Assembly (NCBI RefSeq): GCF_003003095.1 | Contig: NZ_PVTT01000001.1 | Coordinates: 1,331,805-1,395,804 of the forward strand | Direction: 5' to 3' | Length of the DNA: 64,000 nucleotides | DNA from: Hasllibacter halocynthiae | Lineage (GTDB): Bacteria > Pseudomonadota > Alphaproteobacteria > Rhodobacterales > Rhodobacteraceae | Shown here: positions 54,598 to 63,092 of the stretch, one piece after another | How positions within the stretch are numbered: the first letter of the stretch is position 1 | How the letters are laid out: the number at the start of each line of letters is the position of its first letter | Translations under genes and position numbers: made by a program | The notes under the pieces: generated by a model | What the model was told of the DNA's origin: nothing | The model's database searches: none | What the model saw: the letters and a program-made list of their open reading frames with translations, nothing else

Positions 54598-56052
54598 ATG
54601 GCCGACACCTCGATAGGAACGCCGGAGCAGCTCCGCGATCCGAACTACACGCCCCCGCTCTACAAGGCGGTTCCCCTGGGCATCCAGCACGTCCTGGCGA
54701 TGTTCGTGGCCAACGTGACGCCGGCCATCATCGTTGCCGGCGCCGCCGGCTTCGGATTCGGCTCGGGCAGCCCCGACTTTCCCGAGCTCCTCTACCTCAT
54801 ACAGATGTCGATGCTCTTCGCGGGGCTCGCGACGCTCCTGCAGACGATCACCATCGGGCCGATCGGCGCGGCCCTCCCGATCGTCCAGGGCACGTCCTTC
54901 GCGTTCCTGCCGATCATGATCCCGCTCGTGGCGGGCAAGGGGGTCGACGCGCTCGCGGTGCTCTTCACCGGCGTCATCGCCGGCGGCGTCTTCCATGCGA
55001 TCATCGGGACGTTCATCGGCAAGATCCGGTTCGCGCTGCCGCCGCTCGTCACCGGCCTCGTAGTGACGATGATCGGCCTCGCGCTCGTCCGGGTCGGCAT
55101 CCAGTACGCCGCCGGCGGCGTCCCCGCCATCGGCACGCCCGAATACGGCTCGCTGCTGAACTGGTCGGCGGCGCTCGTGGTGATCTTCGTGACGCTCGGC
55201 CTGAAGTTCTTCGCGCGCGGGATGCTGGCGGTGTCGGCGGTGCTCGTCGGGCTTCTGGTCGGCTACGTCTACGCCATCTTCACCGGCATCCTGACGACCG
55301 ACGCGATAGCGGCATCCTGGAGCAACGCGGCCCCGTTCGCGCTGCCGGTGCCCTTCAAGTACGGCGCCGAGTTCTCGGTCGCGGCGATCCTCGGCTTCTG
55401 CCTCATGGCCTTCGTCTCCGCCGTCGAGACGGTGGGGGACGTGTCGGGCATCACCAAGGGCGGCGCGGGCCGCGAGGCGACCGACCGCGAGATCCAAGGC
55501 GCGACCTATGCCGACGGCGTGGGCACCGCGGTCGCGGGCATGTTCGGGGCCTTCCCGAACACCTCGTTCAGCCAGAACGTCGGCCTCATCGCGATGACGG
55601 GCGTGATGTCGCGCCACGTGGTGACGTGCGGCGCGATCTTCCTGATCGTCTGCGGCCTCATCCCGAAAGTCGGCGGCGTCATCCGCACGGTGCCGATCGA
55701 GGTTCTCGGCGGCGGCGTGATCGTCATGTTCGGCATGGTCGTGGCCGCCGGCATCTCTATGCTCTCGGACGTCGACTGGAGCCGGCGGAACATGGTGATC
55801 TTCGCAGTCGCCCTGTCGGTGGGGCTGGGCCTCCAGCTCGAGCCCGCCGCCGTGGCCGGGCTGCCGGACACGGTGCGCGTCCTGGCGGTGTCGGGACTGC
55901 TGCCGGCCGCCTTCATCGCGATCATCCTGAACCTCGTCCTGCCCGAGGAGCTGGCGGCCGAGTCGACGGAGGAGGTTGCCGGAGGCCTCTCCGGCCGCGA
56001 GACTTGGGGCAAGCAGCCCGAAGGCATACCGCTGGAGACGCCGCGCCACTAG
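54598..56052 (+). CDS. NCS2 purine/uracil permease
   Basis: The 484-residue permease of the nucleobase-ascorbate family has about 14 spans. Landmarks are KAVPLGIQHVLAMFVANVTP at the N terminus, the characteristic ETVGDVSGIT helix (SAVETVGDVSGITKGG) and FPNTSFSQNVGLIAMTGVMS. It imports urate, xanthine, allantoin or uracil with protons. Its position after allA implies a ureide or purine substrate. GGGAGGACCGAACG precedes the ATG at 54598. A strong terminator follows. Confidence 0.92.
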   Translation: MADTSIGTPEQLRDPNYTPPLYKAVPLGIQHVLAMFVANVTPAIIVAGAAGFGFGSGSPDFPELLYLIQMSMLFAGLATLLQTITIGPIGAALPIVQGTSFAFLPIMIPLVAGKGVDALAVLFTGVIAGGVFHAIIGTFIGKIRFALPPLVTGLVVTMIGLALVRVGIQYAAGGVPAIGTPEYGSLLNWSAALVVIFVTLGLKFFARGMLAVSAVLVGLLVGYVYAIFTGILTTDAIAASWSNAAPFALPVPFKYGAEFSVAAILGFCLMAFVSAVETVGDVSGITKGGAGREATDREIQGATYADGVGTAVAGMFGAFPNTSFSQNVGLIAMTGVMSRHVVTCGAIFLIVCGLIPKVGGVIRTVPIEVLGGGVIVMFGMVVAAGISMLSDVDWSRRNMVIFAVALSVGLGLQLEPAAVAGLPDTVRVLAVSGLLPAAFIAIILNLVLPEELAAESTEEVAGGLSGRETWGKQPEGIPLETPRH

Positions 56053-56078
56053 GCGTATCCGACAGGCACGCGGCACCG

Positions 56079-56111
56079 AGGCCCCCGCTCAGGCGGGGGC
56101 CTTTCTCTTTC
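56079..56111 (+). terminator. Rho-independent terminator of the puuE-allA-permease operon
   Basis: A perfect 10-bp stem (AGGCCCCCGC / GCGGGGGCCT) with loop TCAG is followed by TTCTCTTT. It is located 27 bp after the permease stop and just before the TauE gene. Confidence 0.9.
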
Positions 56112-56125
56112 GAGGATTCGCCTTA

Positions 56126-56866
56126 ATGGAATACCTTCTGCCCGTCGTCGCCGCCTTTCTCGCAGGCGTCCTCAATACCCTGGCTGGCGGCGGCACCTTC
56201 CTCACCTTCCCCGCCCTCGTGGCCGCCGGCCTGCCGCCCGTCGCCGCCAACGCCACGAGCGCGGTTGCGGTGTTCCCCGGCTACGCCAGCGGCGCGCTGG
56301 GCTTTCGCGCGGAACTTGCCGCGATGCCGCGCGCGCGCCTCCTGCGCCTCTCGGGATGGGCCCTCGCCGGCGGGCTGGCAGGGGCGGGGCTGCTGACGAT
56401 CTCGTCTGACGCGGCCTTCGCGCTGGTCGTGCCTCTGCTGCTGCTGGTCTCGACGCTGGTGTTCCTGTTCGGGGGGCGCCTGCGTGGTTGGGCCGCCCGC
56501 CGCCGCGGGCTCGCACCATACGGAGGCGCCGCGCTCTTCGCGGTGGCGCTCTACGGGGGCTACTTCAACGGCGGGCTGGGGATCGTTCTGCTCGCGCTGT
56601 TCGCATTGTGGGGGATGGGGGACATCCACGCGATGAACGGGCTGAAGAACGGTCTGAGCTTCGTGATCTCGGCGGTGTCGGTCGCCGTCTTCGCCGTCGC
56701 GGGGCTGGTCGCATGGCCCATGGCGGTGGCCATGATGGTCGCGGCCACGGCTGGGGGCTACGCGGGCGCCCCCCTGGCGCGGCGCATCCCGGCCCGGGTG
56801 CTGCGCTGGGGGATCGCGGCCATCGGGTTCACGATGACCGCGATATTCGCCGTGCGCCTCCTATGA
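56126..56866 (+). CDS. TauE/SafE (TSUP) family sulfite/organosulfonate permease-like protein
   Basis: The 246-residue protein has eight predicted spans. Both halves carry the TSUP repeats: AAFLAGVLNTLAGGGTFLTF, GLPPVAANATSAVAVFPGY and YFNGGLGIVLLALFALWG, plus GGYAGAPLARRIPARVLRWG. The family exports or imports sulfite, sulfoacetate and related anions; here the substrate is unknown. AGGA-type leader precedes the ATG at 56126. Its position after a terminator and a second hairpin at its end suggests a single-gene unit. Confidence 0.87.
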   Translation: MEYLLPVVAAFLAGVLNTLAGGGTFLTFPALVAAGLPPVAANATSAVAVFPGYASGALGFRAELAAMPRARLLRLSGWALAGGLAGAGLLTISSDAAFALVVPLLLLVSTLVFLFGGRLRGWAARRRGLAPYGGAALFAVALYGGYFNGGLGIVLLALFALWGMGDIHAMNGLKNGLSFVISAVSVAVFAVAGLVAWPMAVAMMVAATAGGYAGAPLARRIPARVLRWGIAAIGFTMTAIFAVRLL

Positions 56867-56870
56867 GATG

Positions 56871-56901
56871 CGGCCTCGCCCACGAAAAGGGGGCGAGGCC
56901 G
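56871..56901. terminator. Bidirectional hairpin between convergent TauE and NCS2 genes
   Basis: An 11-bp perfect stem (CGGCCTCGCCC / GGGCGAGGCCG) with a 9-base loop lies between the stop codons of two convergent genes. On the plus strand there is no T run, so it may act mainly as a barrier to transcription from either side. Confidence 0.65.
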
Positions 56902-56912
56902 GCTCGTCGGGT

Positions 56913-58409
56913 TCAGTGCCCGCCCTCGGAGGCCATTGCCGCCTGCCGGGCCTCCGCTTCAGCGTCTCCGCCCGTGCCGTTGAAGATCACGTTGAGCGTC
57001 ACCGCCGAGATGGAGGCGAGCAGGATGCCCGAGTCGATCAACGGGTGAATCGAGTGGGGAAGATGCATCACGAACTGAGGCGCGATGAGCGGGATCATCC
57101 CCATGCCCAGAGAGATCGCCACGATCAAGCCGTTGAACTTGTTGTTGGCGAAATCGACCCCGCCGAGGATGCGAACCCCCGTCGCGGCGACCATGCCGAA
57201 CATCACCAGCCCCGCACCGCCGAGCACCGCCACGGGCAGCGCCTCGACCAAGGCGCCCATCTTGGGCACGAGGCCCAGCACGATCATGATCGCCCCGCCC
57301 ATCACGCAGACGTAGCGCGAGCGGATGCCCGTCACGCCGACGAGGCCGACGTTCTGGGAGAACGAGGTATAGGGGAACGTGTTGAACAGCCCGCCGATCA
57401 GCGTGCCGAGCCCGTCGGTGCGCAGCCCGGCGGAGAGCGACGGCCGCTCCAGCTTCTTGCCGCACATCTCCGACAGGGCGAGGAACATGCCGGTCGATTC
57501 GATCATCACGACGATCATCACGAGCGTCATGGTCAGGATCATGATCGGATCGAAGATCGGCAGGCCGAAATGGAAGGGCGTGATCAGCGCGAACCACTCG
57601 GCCGTCTCCACGTGCTCGAAGTGCATGATGCCCAGGGCCGCGGCGAGAAGGCCGCCCATCACGATGCCACACAGCACCGAGATGTTGGCCCAGAAGCCGC
57701 GGGCGAAGCGCATCACGAGGATGATCGTCGCCAGCACCAGGGCGCTGATCCCCATGTTCTGCAGCGTCGCATAGGCGGGGTTGTCCGCGGACGGTGCGAG
57801 CGCGAGGCCGCCGGGGATCTCGGGCGCGTCGGTCATCTGGCGCACCTGCTCCAGCCAGGCGGCATGCTCCGGGTCCACGAGCTGCGGCGCGGTGGGGCCG
57901 ACGGGCAGACCGAAGATCCAGTTGATCCCGATACGCATCAAGGTCACGCCGATCACGAGGATGATCGTGCCGGTCACGATGGGCGGGAAGAACCGCAGGA
58001 GGCGGCTGACGATGGGGGCGATCAGCATGGCGATGACGCCCGCCCCGATGATCGCGCCGAAGATCATGCGCGCGCCCTCGGGTCCGGGATTGGCCACCGC
58101 GATGGAGACCATCGGACCCACGGAGGCGAAGGTCACGCCCATCATCACGGGCAGCTTGACGCCGAACCACTTCGAGGCGCCGAGCGACTGGATGATGGTC
58201 ACGACCCCGCAGACGAAGAGGTCGGCGGAAATCAGGAACGCCACGTCGGCCGGCGACAGCCCGAGCACCCGGCCGACGATCAGCGGGACGGCGATGGCCC
58301 CGGCGTACATGACCAGCACGTGCTGAAGCCCCAAGGTGAACAGCTTCGGGGCTGGAATTCGTTCGTTCACCGCATCGGGCGGAACGGTTTCTACATCCAT
58401 GGTCGTCAT
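56913..58409 (-). CDS. NCS2 nucleobase:cation symporter (xanthine/urate permease type)
   Basis: The 498-residue permease differs clearly from the one at 54598. It shows KLFTLGLQHVLVMYAGAIAVPLIVG, VGVTFASVGPM, IESTGMFLALSEMCGK and NTFPYTSFSQNVGLVGVTGI, typical of the UapA/XanP/UacT group (NAT signature with ESTG). Transport of xanthine or urate is the best prediction. It starts 58 bp after bhcD in the same direction with a strong leader (AGGGAGGACCCTACAG). It may be transcribed from the bhc operon or from its own promoter. A bidirectional hairpin lies at its end. Confidence 0.92.
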   Translation of the reverse strand: MTTMDVETVPPDAVNERIPAPKLFTLGLQHVLVMYAGAIAVPLIVGRVLGLSPADVAFLISADLFVCGVVTIIQSLGASKWFGVKLPVMMGVTFASVGPMVSIAVANPGPEGARMIFGAIIGAGVIAMLIAPIVSRLLRFFPPIVTGTIILVIGVTLMRIGINWIFGLPVGPTAPQLVDPEHAAWLEQVRQMTDAPEIPGGLALAPSADNPAYATLQNMGISALVLATIILVMRFARGFWANISVLCGIVMGGLLAAALGIMHFEHVETAEWFALITPFHFGLPIFDPIMILTMTLVMIVVMIESTGMFLALSEMCGKKLERPSLSAGLRTDGLGTLIGGLFNTFPYTSFSQNVGLVGVTGIRSRYVCVMGGAIMIVLGLVPKMGALVEALPVAVLGGAGLVMFGMVAATGVRILGGVDFANNKFNGLIVAISLGMGMIPLIAPQFVMHLPHSIHPLIDSGILLASISAVTLNVIFNGTGGDAEAEARQAAMASEGGH

Positions 58410-58467
58410 CTGTAGGGTCCTCCCTAACCCTTTGACACGAAAGCTCTCGTGAAGCGGTGGGGCGGTG

Positions 58468-59436
58468 TCAGATCTCGACTTCCACCGCCACGCCCTTCTC
58501 CTGCGCGAGACGCACCGCCGCGGCCGCGACGGCGAGGTCCTGCAGACCCACGCCCGTACCGTCGAAGAGGGTGATCTCTTCCTGCGACGTCCGTCCCGGA
58601 TGGACGCCCCGGATCACGTCGCCGATGGGGGTGAGGTCGCCTTCGGCGATCGTCCCCGCCCCGACGGCGTGCTGCGCCTCGCCCAGGGTGACGGACTGCG
58701 CGACCTCGTCGGCGAAGACCGTCGCCAGCTTCAGCAACTCGGGGTCCACCTCCTGCTTTCCCACCGTGTCGGTGCCCATGCAGGCGACGTGGGCGCCCGG
58801 GCCGACGTGCCCGGCCATCAGCGTCGGTGCGAAGGAGGACGTGATCGTGACGATCACGTCCGCCGCGCGCAGCCCCTCCAGCTCGACCGCCTCGAATGGC
58901 AGGCCCGCCTCGGCCGCCACCTTCTCGAGGTTGGGGAGCATCTCGGGATGCAGGTTCCAGCCGATCACCTTCTCGAAGGGACGCTGCTCCAGCGCGGCGC
59001 GAAGCTGGAACCCCGCTTGGTGCCCGGCGCCGACCATGCCGATCACGCGGGCGTCCTCGCGCGCGAGGTGGCGGATCGAGACCGACGAGGCGGCAGCCGT
59101 CCTGAGCGCGGTCAACAGGTTGCCGCCGACCATCGCCGTGGGCCTGCCGGTCTCCGGATCGAAGAGGAAGACGGTCGACTGGTGGTTGATGAGGCCGCGA
59201 CGCTCTAGGTTGTGGGGCCAGTACCCCCCCGCCTTGAGGCCGAGCGCCTCGGCGGAGGCGTCGACCCCCCCCTTGAAGCCGTAGAGCGCCTCCTCCGGCC
59301 CCGGCAGCGCCTCGCGCACCACCGGAAAGTTGCGCGCATCGCCGGAGGCCATCGCGGCGAAGGTGGCCTCGACGGCGTCGAAGGCGGCGGCGCGATCGAC
59401 GAGGTCGGCGATGGCCGCCTCTGGGACGATGATCAT
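58468..59436 (-). CDS. bhcD: Iminosuccinate reductase (ornithine-cyclodeaminase/mu-crystallin fold), beta-hydroxyaspartate cycle
   Basis: Reduces iminosuccinate to L-aspartate with NAD(P)H, the closing step of the cycle described in Paracoccus. The 322-residue protein shows ALYGFKGGVDASAEALGLKA, VIGMVGAGHQAGFQLRAALE (nucleotide fold at about 130-148) and IVTITSSFAPTL. Length and sequence fit the OCD/mu-crystallin family. The assignment to BhcD rather than ornithine cyclodeaminase rests on gene order A-B-C-D and divergence from an IclR gene, which matches the known cluster. An AGGAGA ribosome site precedes the ATG. Confidence 0.9.
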   Translation of the reverse strand: MIIVPEAAIADLVDRAAAFDAVEATFAAMASGDARNFPVVREALPGPEEALYGFKGGVDASAEALGLKAGGYWPHNLERRGLINHQSTVFLFDPETGRPTAMVGGNLLTALRTAAASSVSIRHLAREDARVIGMVGAGHQAGFQLRAALEQRPFEKVIGWNLHPEMLPNLEKVAAEAGLPFEAVELEGLRAADVIVTITSSFAPTLMAGHVGPGAHVACMGTDTVGKQEVDPELLKLATVFADEVAQSVTLGEAQHAVGAGTIAEGDLTPIGDVIRGVHPGRTSQEEITLFDGTGVGLQDLAVAAAAVRLAQEKGVAVEVEI

Positions 59437-59577
59437 AGGTTCTCCTGTCGGTTCTCATGCGCCCGCGCGCCCGGACGGGGATCGGCCCCGCCGGCGCGGA
59501 CGGCTTCGCCGGCGTCGCGTCCGGCACCACCGCATCTCGCGTCCCGGCGGGCACATGCCGGCCGGGACGGCTCTCGT

Positions 59578-60750
59578 TCAGTAGGCCTTGCCGCGCGCGG
59601 ACACCGGCCAGACCGTCTCGACCACGCCGTTCCGGACGCCGACATACCAGTCGTGGACGTTGCAGGTCGGGTCGCAATGGCCGGGCACGAGCCGCAGCTT
59701 GTCGTTGACCTTCAGCACCCCGTCCGGATCGGCGACGACGCCGTGCTCGTCCGAGCACTTGACGTACTCGACGTCGTCGCGCCCGTAGACGAAGGGCAGG
59801 CCGCTATCGACCGACTGCGCCTTGAGGCCCGCGTCGACGATCGCCTTCTCGGGCTTGGCGTGGCTCATCACGGTGGTGAGGATGAACAGCGCGTTCTCCC
59901 ACTCGCCCTCGTCGATGCGGTTGCCGTCCTTGTCGTGGATACGTCCGTAATCCGCATCCATGAATGCATAGGAGCCGCACTGGAGTTCGTTGTACACGTT
60001 TGAGTTCGACTCGAAGTAGTAGGAGCCGGTGCCGCCGCCGCCGACGATGTCGCACTCCAGCCCTTCGGCCTTCAGCGCGTCGACCGCCTCGCGCACCATG
60101 TCGATGGCGATCTGGGTCTTCTCCTTGCGCTCCTCGTAGCTGTCGAGGTGCTGCATCGCGCCTTGGTAGGCCTGGATGCCAGCGAACTTCAGCCCCTCGG
60201 CAGCGTCGATGGCCTTGGCCAGCTCGACCACCTTGTCGGTCGTGGTCACGCCGCAGCGGCCCGCGCCGCAATCGATCTCGACGAGGCACTCGATCGTGGT
60301 GCCCGCCTGCATGGCGCCCTTCGACAGATCGGCCACGTTGCCCAGGTCGTCGACGCAGACGATGGCGCGCGCACCGAGCTTGGGCAGGTTCGCCAGCCGC
60401 TTGATCTTGGCCGGGTCCGTCACCTGGTTACTGACGAGCACGTCCTTGATGCCGCCGCGGGCGAAGACCTCGGCCTCCGATACCTTCTGGCAGCACACGC
60501 CCACCGCGCCGCCCAACTCCTGCTGGAGCTTCTGAACGTCGACGGACTTGTGCATCTTGCCGTGCGAGCGGTGCCGCATCCCCTTGGCCTTGGCGTAGTC
60601 GCCCATCTTGCGGACGTTCCGCTCGAGCGCGTCGAGGTCGAGGATCAGGCAAGGGGTCTGGATGTCCTCCTCGCGCATGCCGGGCTTGGCGGGGATGTCG
60701 TAGCCGACCTCGTAGGTGTCGAGGTCGAATTTCTCGCTCATGTCGTTCAT
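59578..60750 (-). CDS. bhcC: D-threo-3-hydroxyaspartate-type PLP aldolase, beta-hydroxyaspartate aldolase
   Basis: Condenses glycine with glyoxylate to (2R,3S)-beta-hydroxyaspartate. The 390-residue DSD1/alanine-racemase-fold enzyme shows REEDIQTPCLILDLDALERN, RHRSHGKMHKSVDVQKLQ (with the PLP lysine in this region), CLVEIDCGAGRCG, GGGGTGSYYFES and PGHCDPTCNVHDWYVG (metal site). GAGGAGG and a 5-base spacer precede the ATG at 60750. It is 20 bp after bhcB and forms part of bhcABCD. Confidence 0.93.
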   Translation of the reverse strand: MNDMSEKFDLDTYEVGYDIPAKPGMREEDIQTPCLILDLDALERNVRKMGDYAKAKGMRHRSHGKMHKSVDVQKLQQELGGAVGVCCQKVSEAEVFARGGIKDVLVSNQVTDPAKIKRLANLPKLGARAIVCVDDLGNVADLSKGAMQAGTTIECLVEIDCGAGRCGVTTTDKVVELAKAIDAAEGLKFAGIQAYQGAMQHLDSYEERKEKTQIAIDMVREAVDALKAEGLECDIVGGGGTGSYYFESNSNVYNELQCGSYAFMDADYGRIHDKDGNRIDEGEWENALFILTTVMSHAKPEKAIVDAGLKAQSVDSGLPFVYGRDDVEYVKCSDEHGVVADPDGVLKVNDKLRLVPGHCDPTCNVHDWYVGVRNGVVETVWPVSARGKAY

Positions 60751-60760
60751 GGCTTCCTCC

Positions 60761-61732
60761 TCAGCCCTGCATCCAAGGCAGCTTGTCCAGGTCCACGTTG
60801 CCGCCGGTCACGATCACGCCCACGCGGCGGCCCCGGAACACGTCGGGGTTCTTCAGGATCACCGCCAGCGGCACGGCGCAGGACGGCTCCATCACGATCT
60901 TCATCGTGCGCCAGGTCAGGCGCATCGCGTCCACGATCTCTTCCTCCGTGGCGGTGAGGATGTCGGTCACGTGGTTCGACACGAACGCCCATGTCCGTTC
61001 CTTCAGCGGGACCTTCAAGCCGTCCGCGACCGTCACGGGCGCGTCGTCGGCGATGATGTGCCCCGCCCGGAACGAGCGGGCGGCGTCGTCCGCCTCCTTC
61101 GGCTCGGCGGCGTAGATCGCCACCTCCGGCGCCGCCCTGGACAGCGTCAGGCAGCAGCCCGAGATCATGCCGCCCCCGCCGATCGGCGCGATCACCGCGT
61201 CGAGGTCGTCCACCTGCTCGATCAGCTCGGCCGAGCAGGTCCCCTGCCCCGCGATCACGCGCGGATCGTTGTAGGGATGGACGAAGTCGGCGCCCGTCCT
61301 CTCGTGGACGCCGGTGAAGACCTCCTCGCGCGAGGAGGTGGAGGGCTCGCACTCGGTGATGATGCCGCCATAGCCCCTCACGGCGTCCTTCTTGGCCTGC
61401 GGCGCGGTGCGCGGCATGACCACGTGGCAAGGGATGCCCCGGCGCCCCGCCGCATAGCTCAGCGACAGCGCATGGTTGCCGGAGGAATGGGTCGCCACGC
61501 CCTTCCTGGCCTGCTCGTCCGAGAGGCCGAACACCGCGTTGCAGGCACCGCGCACCTTGAATGCGCCGGCCTTCTGGAAGTTCTCGCACTTGAAATGCAG
61601 CTCGGCGCCAGACATCTCATCGAGGATGCGCGAGGTCAGGACGGGCGTGCGGTGCACGTAGGGCGCGATGCGCTCGCGTGCGGCCAGCATGTCCTCGTAG
61701 GTGGGCAGGTCCAGGTCGATCATGTCCTTCAT
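60761..61732 (-). CDS. bhcB: beta-Hydroxyaspartate dehydratase (threonine dehydratase-like)
   Basis: Dehydrates beta-hydroxyaspartate to iminosuccinate. The 323-residue fold-type-II PLP enzyme starts MKDMIDLDLPTYEDMLAARE. It shows FKCENFQKAGAFKVRGACNA with the PLP lysine, SSGNHALSLSYAA, PIGGGGMISGCCLTLS and VTGGNVDLDKLPW. Threonine dehydratases share these motifs; the cluster context selects the bhc function. It lies between bhcA and bhcC with short spacers. Confidence 0.93.
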   Translation of the reverse strand: MKDMIDLDLPTYEDMLAARERIAPYVHRTPVLTSRILDEMSGAELHFKCENFQKAGAFKVRGACNAVFGLSDEQARKGVATHSSGNHALSLSYAAGRRGIPCHVVMPRTAPQAKKDAVRGYGGIITECEPSTSSREEVFTGVHERTGADFVHPYNDPRVIAGQGTCSAELIEQVDDLDAVIAPIGGGGMISGCCLTLSRAAPEVAIYAAEPKEADDAARSFRAGHIIADDAPVTVADGLKVPLKERTWAFVSNHVTDILTATEEEIVDAMRLTWRTMKIVMEPSCAVPLAVILKNPDVFRGRRVGVIVTGGNVDLDKLPWMQG

Positions 61733-61737
61733 GCGCC

Positions 61738-62922
61738 TCACTCCGCCGCCATGGCCATGGGGGCGCCTGCGCCGCGATATACCTCCTCGGCGGCGGCGGT
61801 GCCGGACCCGGACTCCACCTCCAGCCCGAGATCGCGCATGGCCATCTCCGCCGTCGCGATCCCCGCGAGGGCCATCGGCTCCGTCAGGCTGCCGAGGTGG
61901 CCGATGCGGAACACCTTGCCCGCGACCTCGCCCAGCCCGGTCCCGAAGGCCACGCCGTAGCGCGTCGCCGCATGGGCCACGAGGCGGTTTGCGTCGAAGC
62001 CCTCGGGCGTGCGGATCGCGCTGACCGTGTCGGAGTAGAGTTCCGGACTGACGGCGCAGAGCTCCAGCCCCCACGCCTCGACCGCGGCGCGCACGCCTTC
62101 GGCGATGTGGTGGTGGCGGGCCCAGACGCCCTTCATGCCTTCGTCGAGGAGGCGCCGGCAGGACAGGTTAAGGCCGTTGAGCAGGCCGACGGGCGGGGTG
62201 TAGGGGAACCCACCCGCCGCGTAGCCTTTGCGCATGTCGCGGATGTCGAGGAAGGTGCGCGGCAGGCCGGCGCCCTCCACGGCGTCCGCGGCCTTGGCGG
62301 AGAACACCGTGATCGCGAGGCCCGGGGGCAGCATGAACCCCTTCTGCGAGCCGGTGATCGCGACGTCCACGCCCCAATCGTCGAAGTGGAACGGCATGGA
62401 CGCGATGGACGAGACTCCGTCCACGAAGAGGAGGGCGTCCGAGCCTGCGGCATCCATCGCACGTCGCACCGCCGCGATGTCCGAGACCACGCCCGTGGCC
62501 GTCTCGTTGTGGGTGGCGAGGACCGCCTTGATCGCGGGATCGGCGCGCAGCGCCTCCTCCACGGCGGCGGCGTCGATCCCCTCGCCCCACTCGCGGCGGA
62601 TCACCGTGACGTCGAGGCCGTGGCGCTCGCACATGTCGATCCAGCGGTGCGAGAACATCCCGTTGCGCGTCGCCAGGACCTTGTCACCGGGCGAGAGGGT
62701 GTTGGTCAGCGCGACCTCCCAGCCGGCGGTGCCGGTGGCGGGAAAGACGAACACCTCGCCCTTCTTGGTCCCGACGACCTTCGCCACGCCCTCCAGGGCG
62801 GGATGCAGGATCTCGCCGAAGAGCGGCGAGCGGTGGTCCAGCGTCGGCATGTCGCACGCCCGGCGCAGGTCTTCCGGCATGTTCGTGGGACCGGGAATGA
62901 AGACGGGATTCTGGAAACTCAT
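61738..62922 (-). CDS. bhcA: Aspartate-glyoxylate aminotransferase, beta-hydroxyaspartate cycle
   Basis: Transfers the amino group of aspartate to glyoxylate, giving oxaloacetate and glycine, so it both releases product and supplies glycine to BhcC. The 394-residue class-V (alanine-glyoxylate-type) PLP enzyme shows FIPGPTNMPEDLRRAC, PATGTAGWEVALTNTL, DGVSSIASMPFHFDDWGVD and the PLP lysine in ITGSQKGFMLPPGLA. GGAGGG precedes the ATG. It is the first gene of bhcABCD, divergent from bhcR. Confidence 0.95.
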   Translation of the reverse strand: MSFQNPVFIPGPTNMPEDLRRACDMPTLDHRSPLFGEILHPALEGVAKVVGTKKGEVFVFPATGTAGWEVALTNTLSPGDKVLATRNGMFSHRWIDMCERHGLDVTVIRREWGEGIDAAAVEEALRADPAIKAVLATHNETATGVVSDIAAVRRAMDAAGSDALLFVDGVSSIASMPFHFDDWGVDVAITGSQKGFMLPPGLAITVFSAKAADAVEGAGLPRTFLDIRDMRKGYAAGGFPYTPPVGLLNGLNLSCRRLLDEGMKGVWARHHHIAEGVRAAVEAWGLELCAVSPELYSDTVSAIRTPEGFDANRLVAHAATRYGVAFGTGLGEVAGKVFRIGHLGSLTEPMALAGIATAEMAMRDLGLEVESGSGTAAAEEVYRGAGAPMAMAAE

Positions 62923-62980
62923 GGCGCCCTCCGCGAAGGTTCGCCCGGTCCGTAGCGCGCCGCGCTTGCCGAGGTCCAGT

Positions 62981-63003
62981 TTTTCGGAAAGGGTTTCCGA
63001 AAA
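62981..63003. promoter_or_regulatory. Perfect 23-bp palindrome in the bhcA/bhcR intergenic region, candidate BhcR operator
   Basis: TTTTCGGAAA and TTTCCGAAAA form perfect 10-bp arms around GGG, 59 bp before the bhcA start. The arms stand out from the GC-rich surroundings and resemble the TGGAAA/TTTCCA cores of IclR-family operators. A weaker inverted repeat, CCTAA/TTAGG around 4 bases, follows at 63031-63044. Confidence 0.7.
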
Positions 63004-63074
63004 CGAAAGAGGTGCACGAAGATGAACAATCCTAATCCCTTAGGGTATTCCGTTTCATTGATGGGGATTTTCGC

Positions 63075-63088
63075 GCTTCGGGCGAAGC
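63075..63088 (+). promoter_or_regulatory. Small hairpin just before the bhcR start
   Basis: GCTTCG and CGAAGC pair around GG, five bases before the ATG at 63093, in the place of the ribosome-binding site. It could reduce translation of BhcR or be a second protein-binding site. Confidence 0.35.
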
Positions 63089-63092
63089 TGCT

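Noticed and set aside
56868..58415. A plus-strand open frame opposite the second NCS2 permease
   Set aside because: His- and Asp-rich antisense frame; the permease on the minus strand is clear.
58468..59436. Annotation as ornithine cyclodeaminase
   Set aside because: The fold matches, but the bhcABC neighbours and divergent IclR gene select iminosuccinate reductase.
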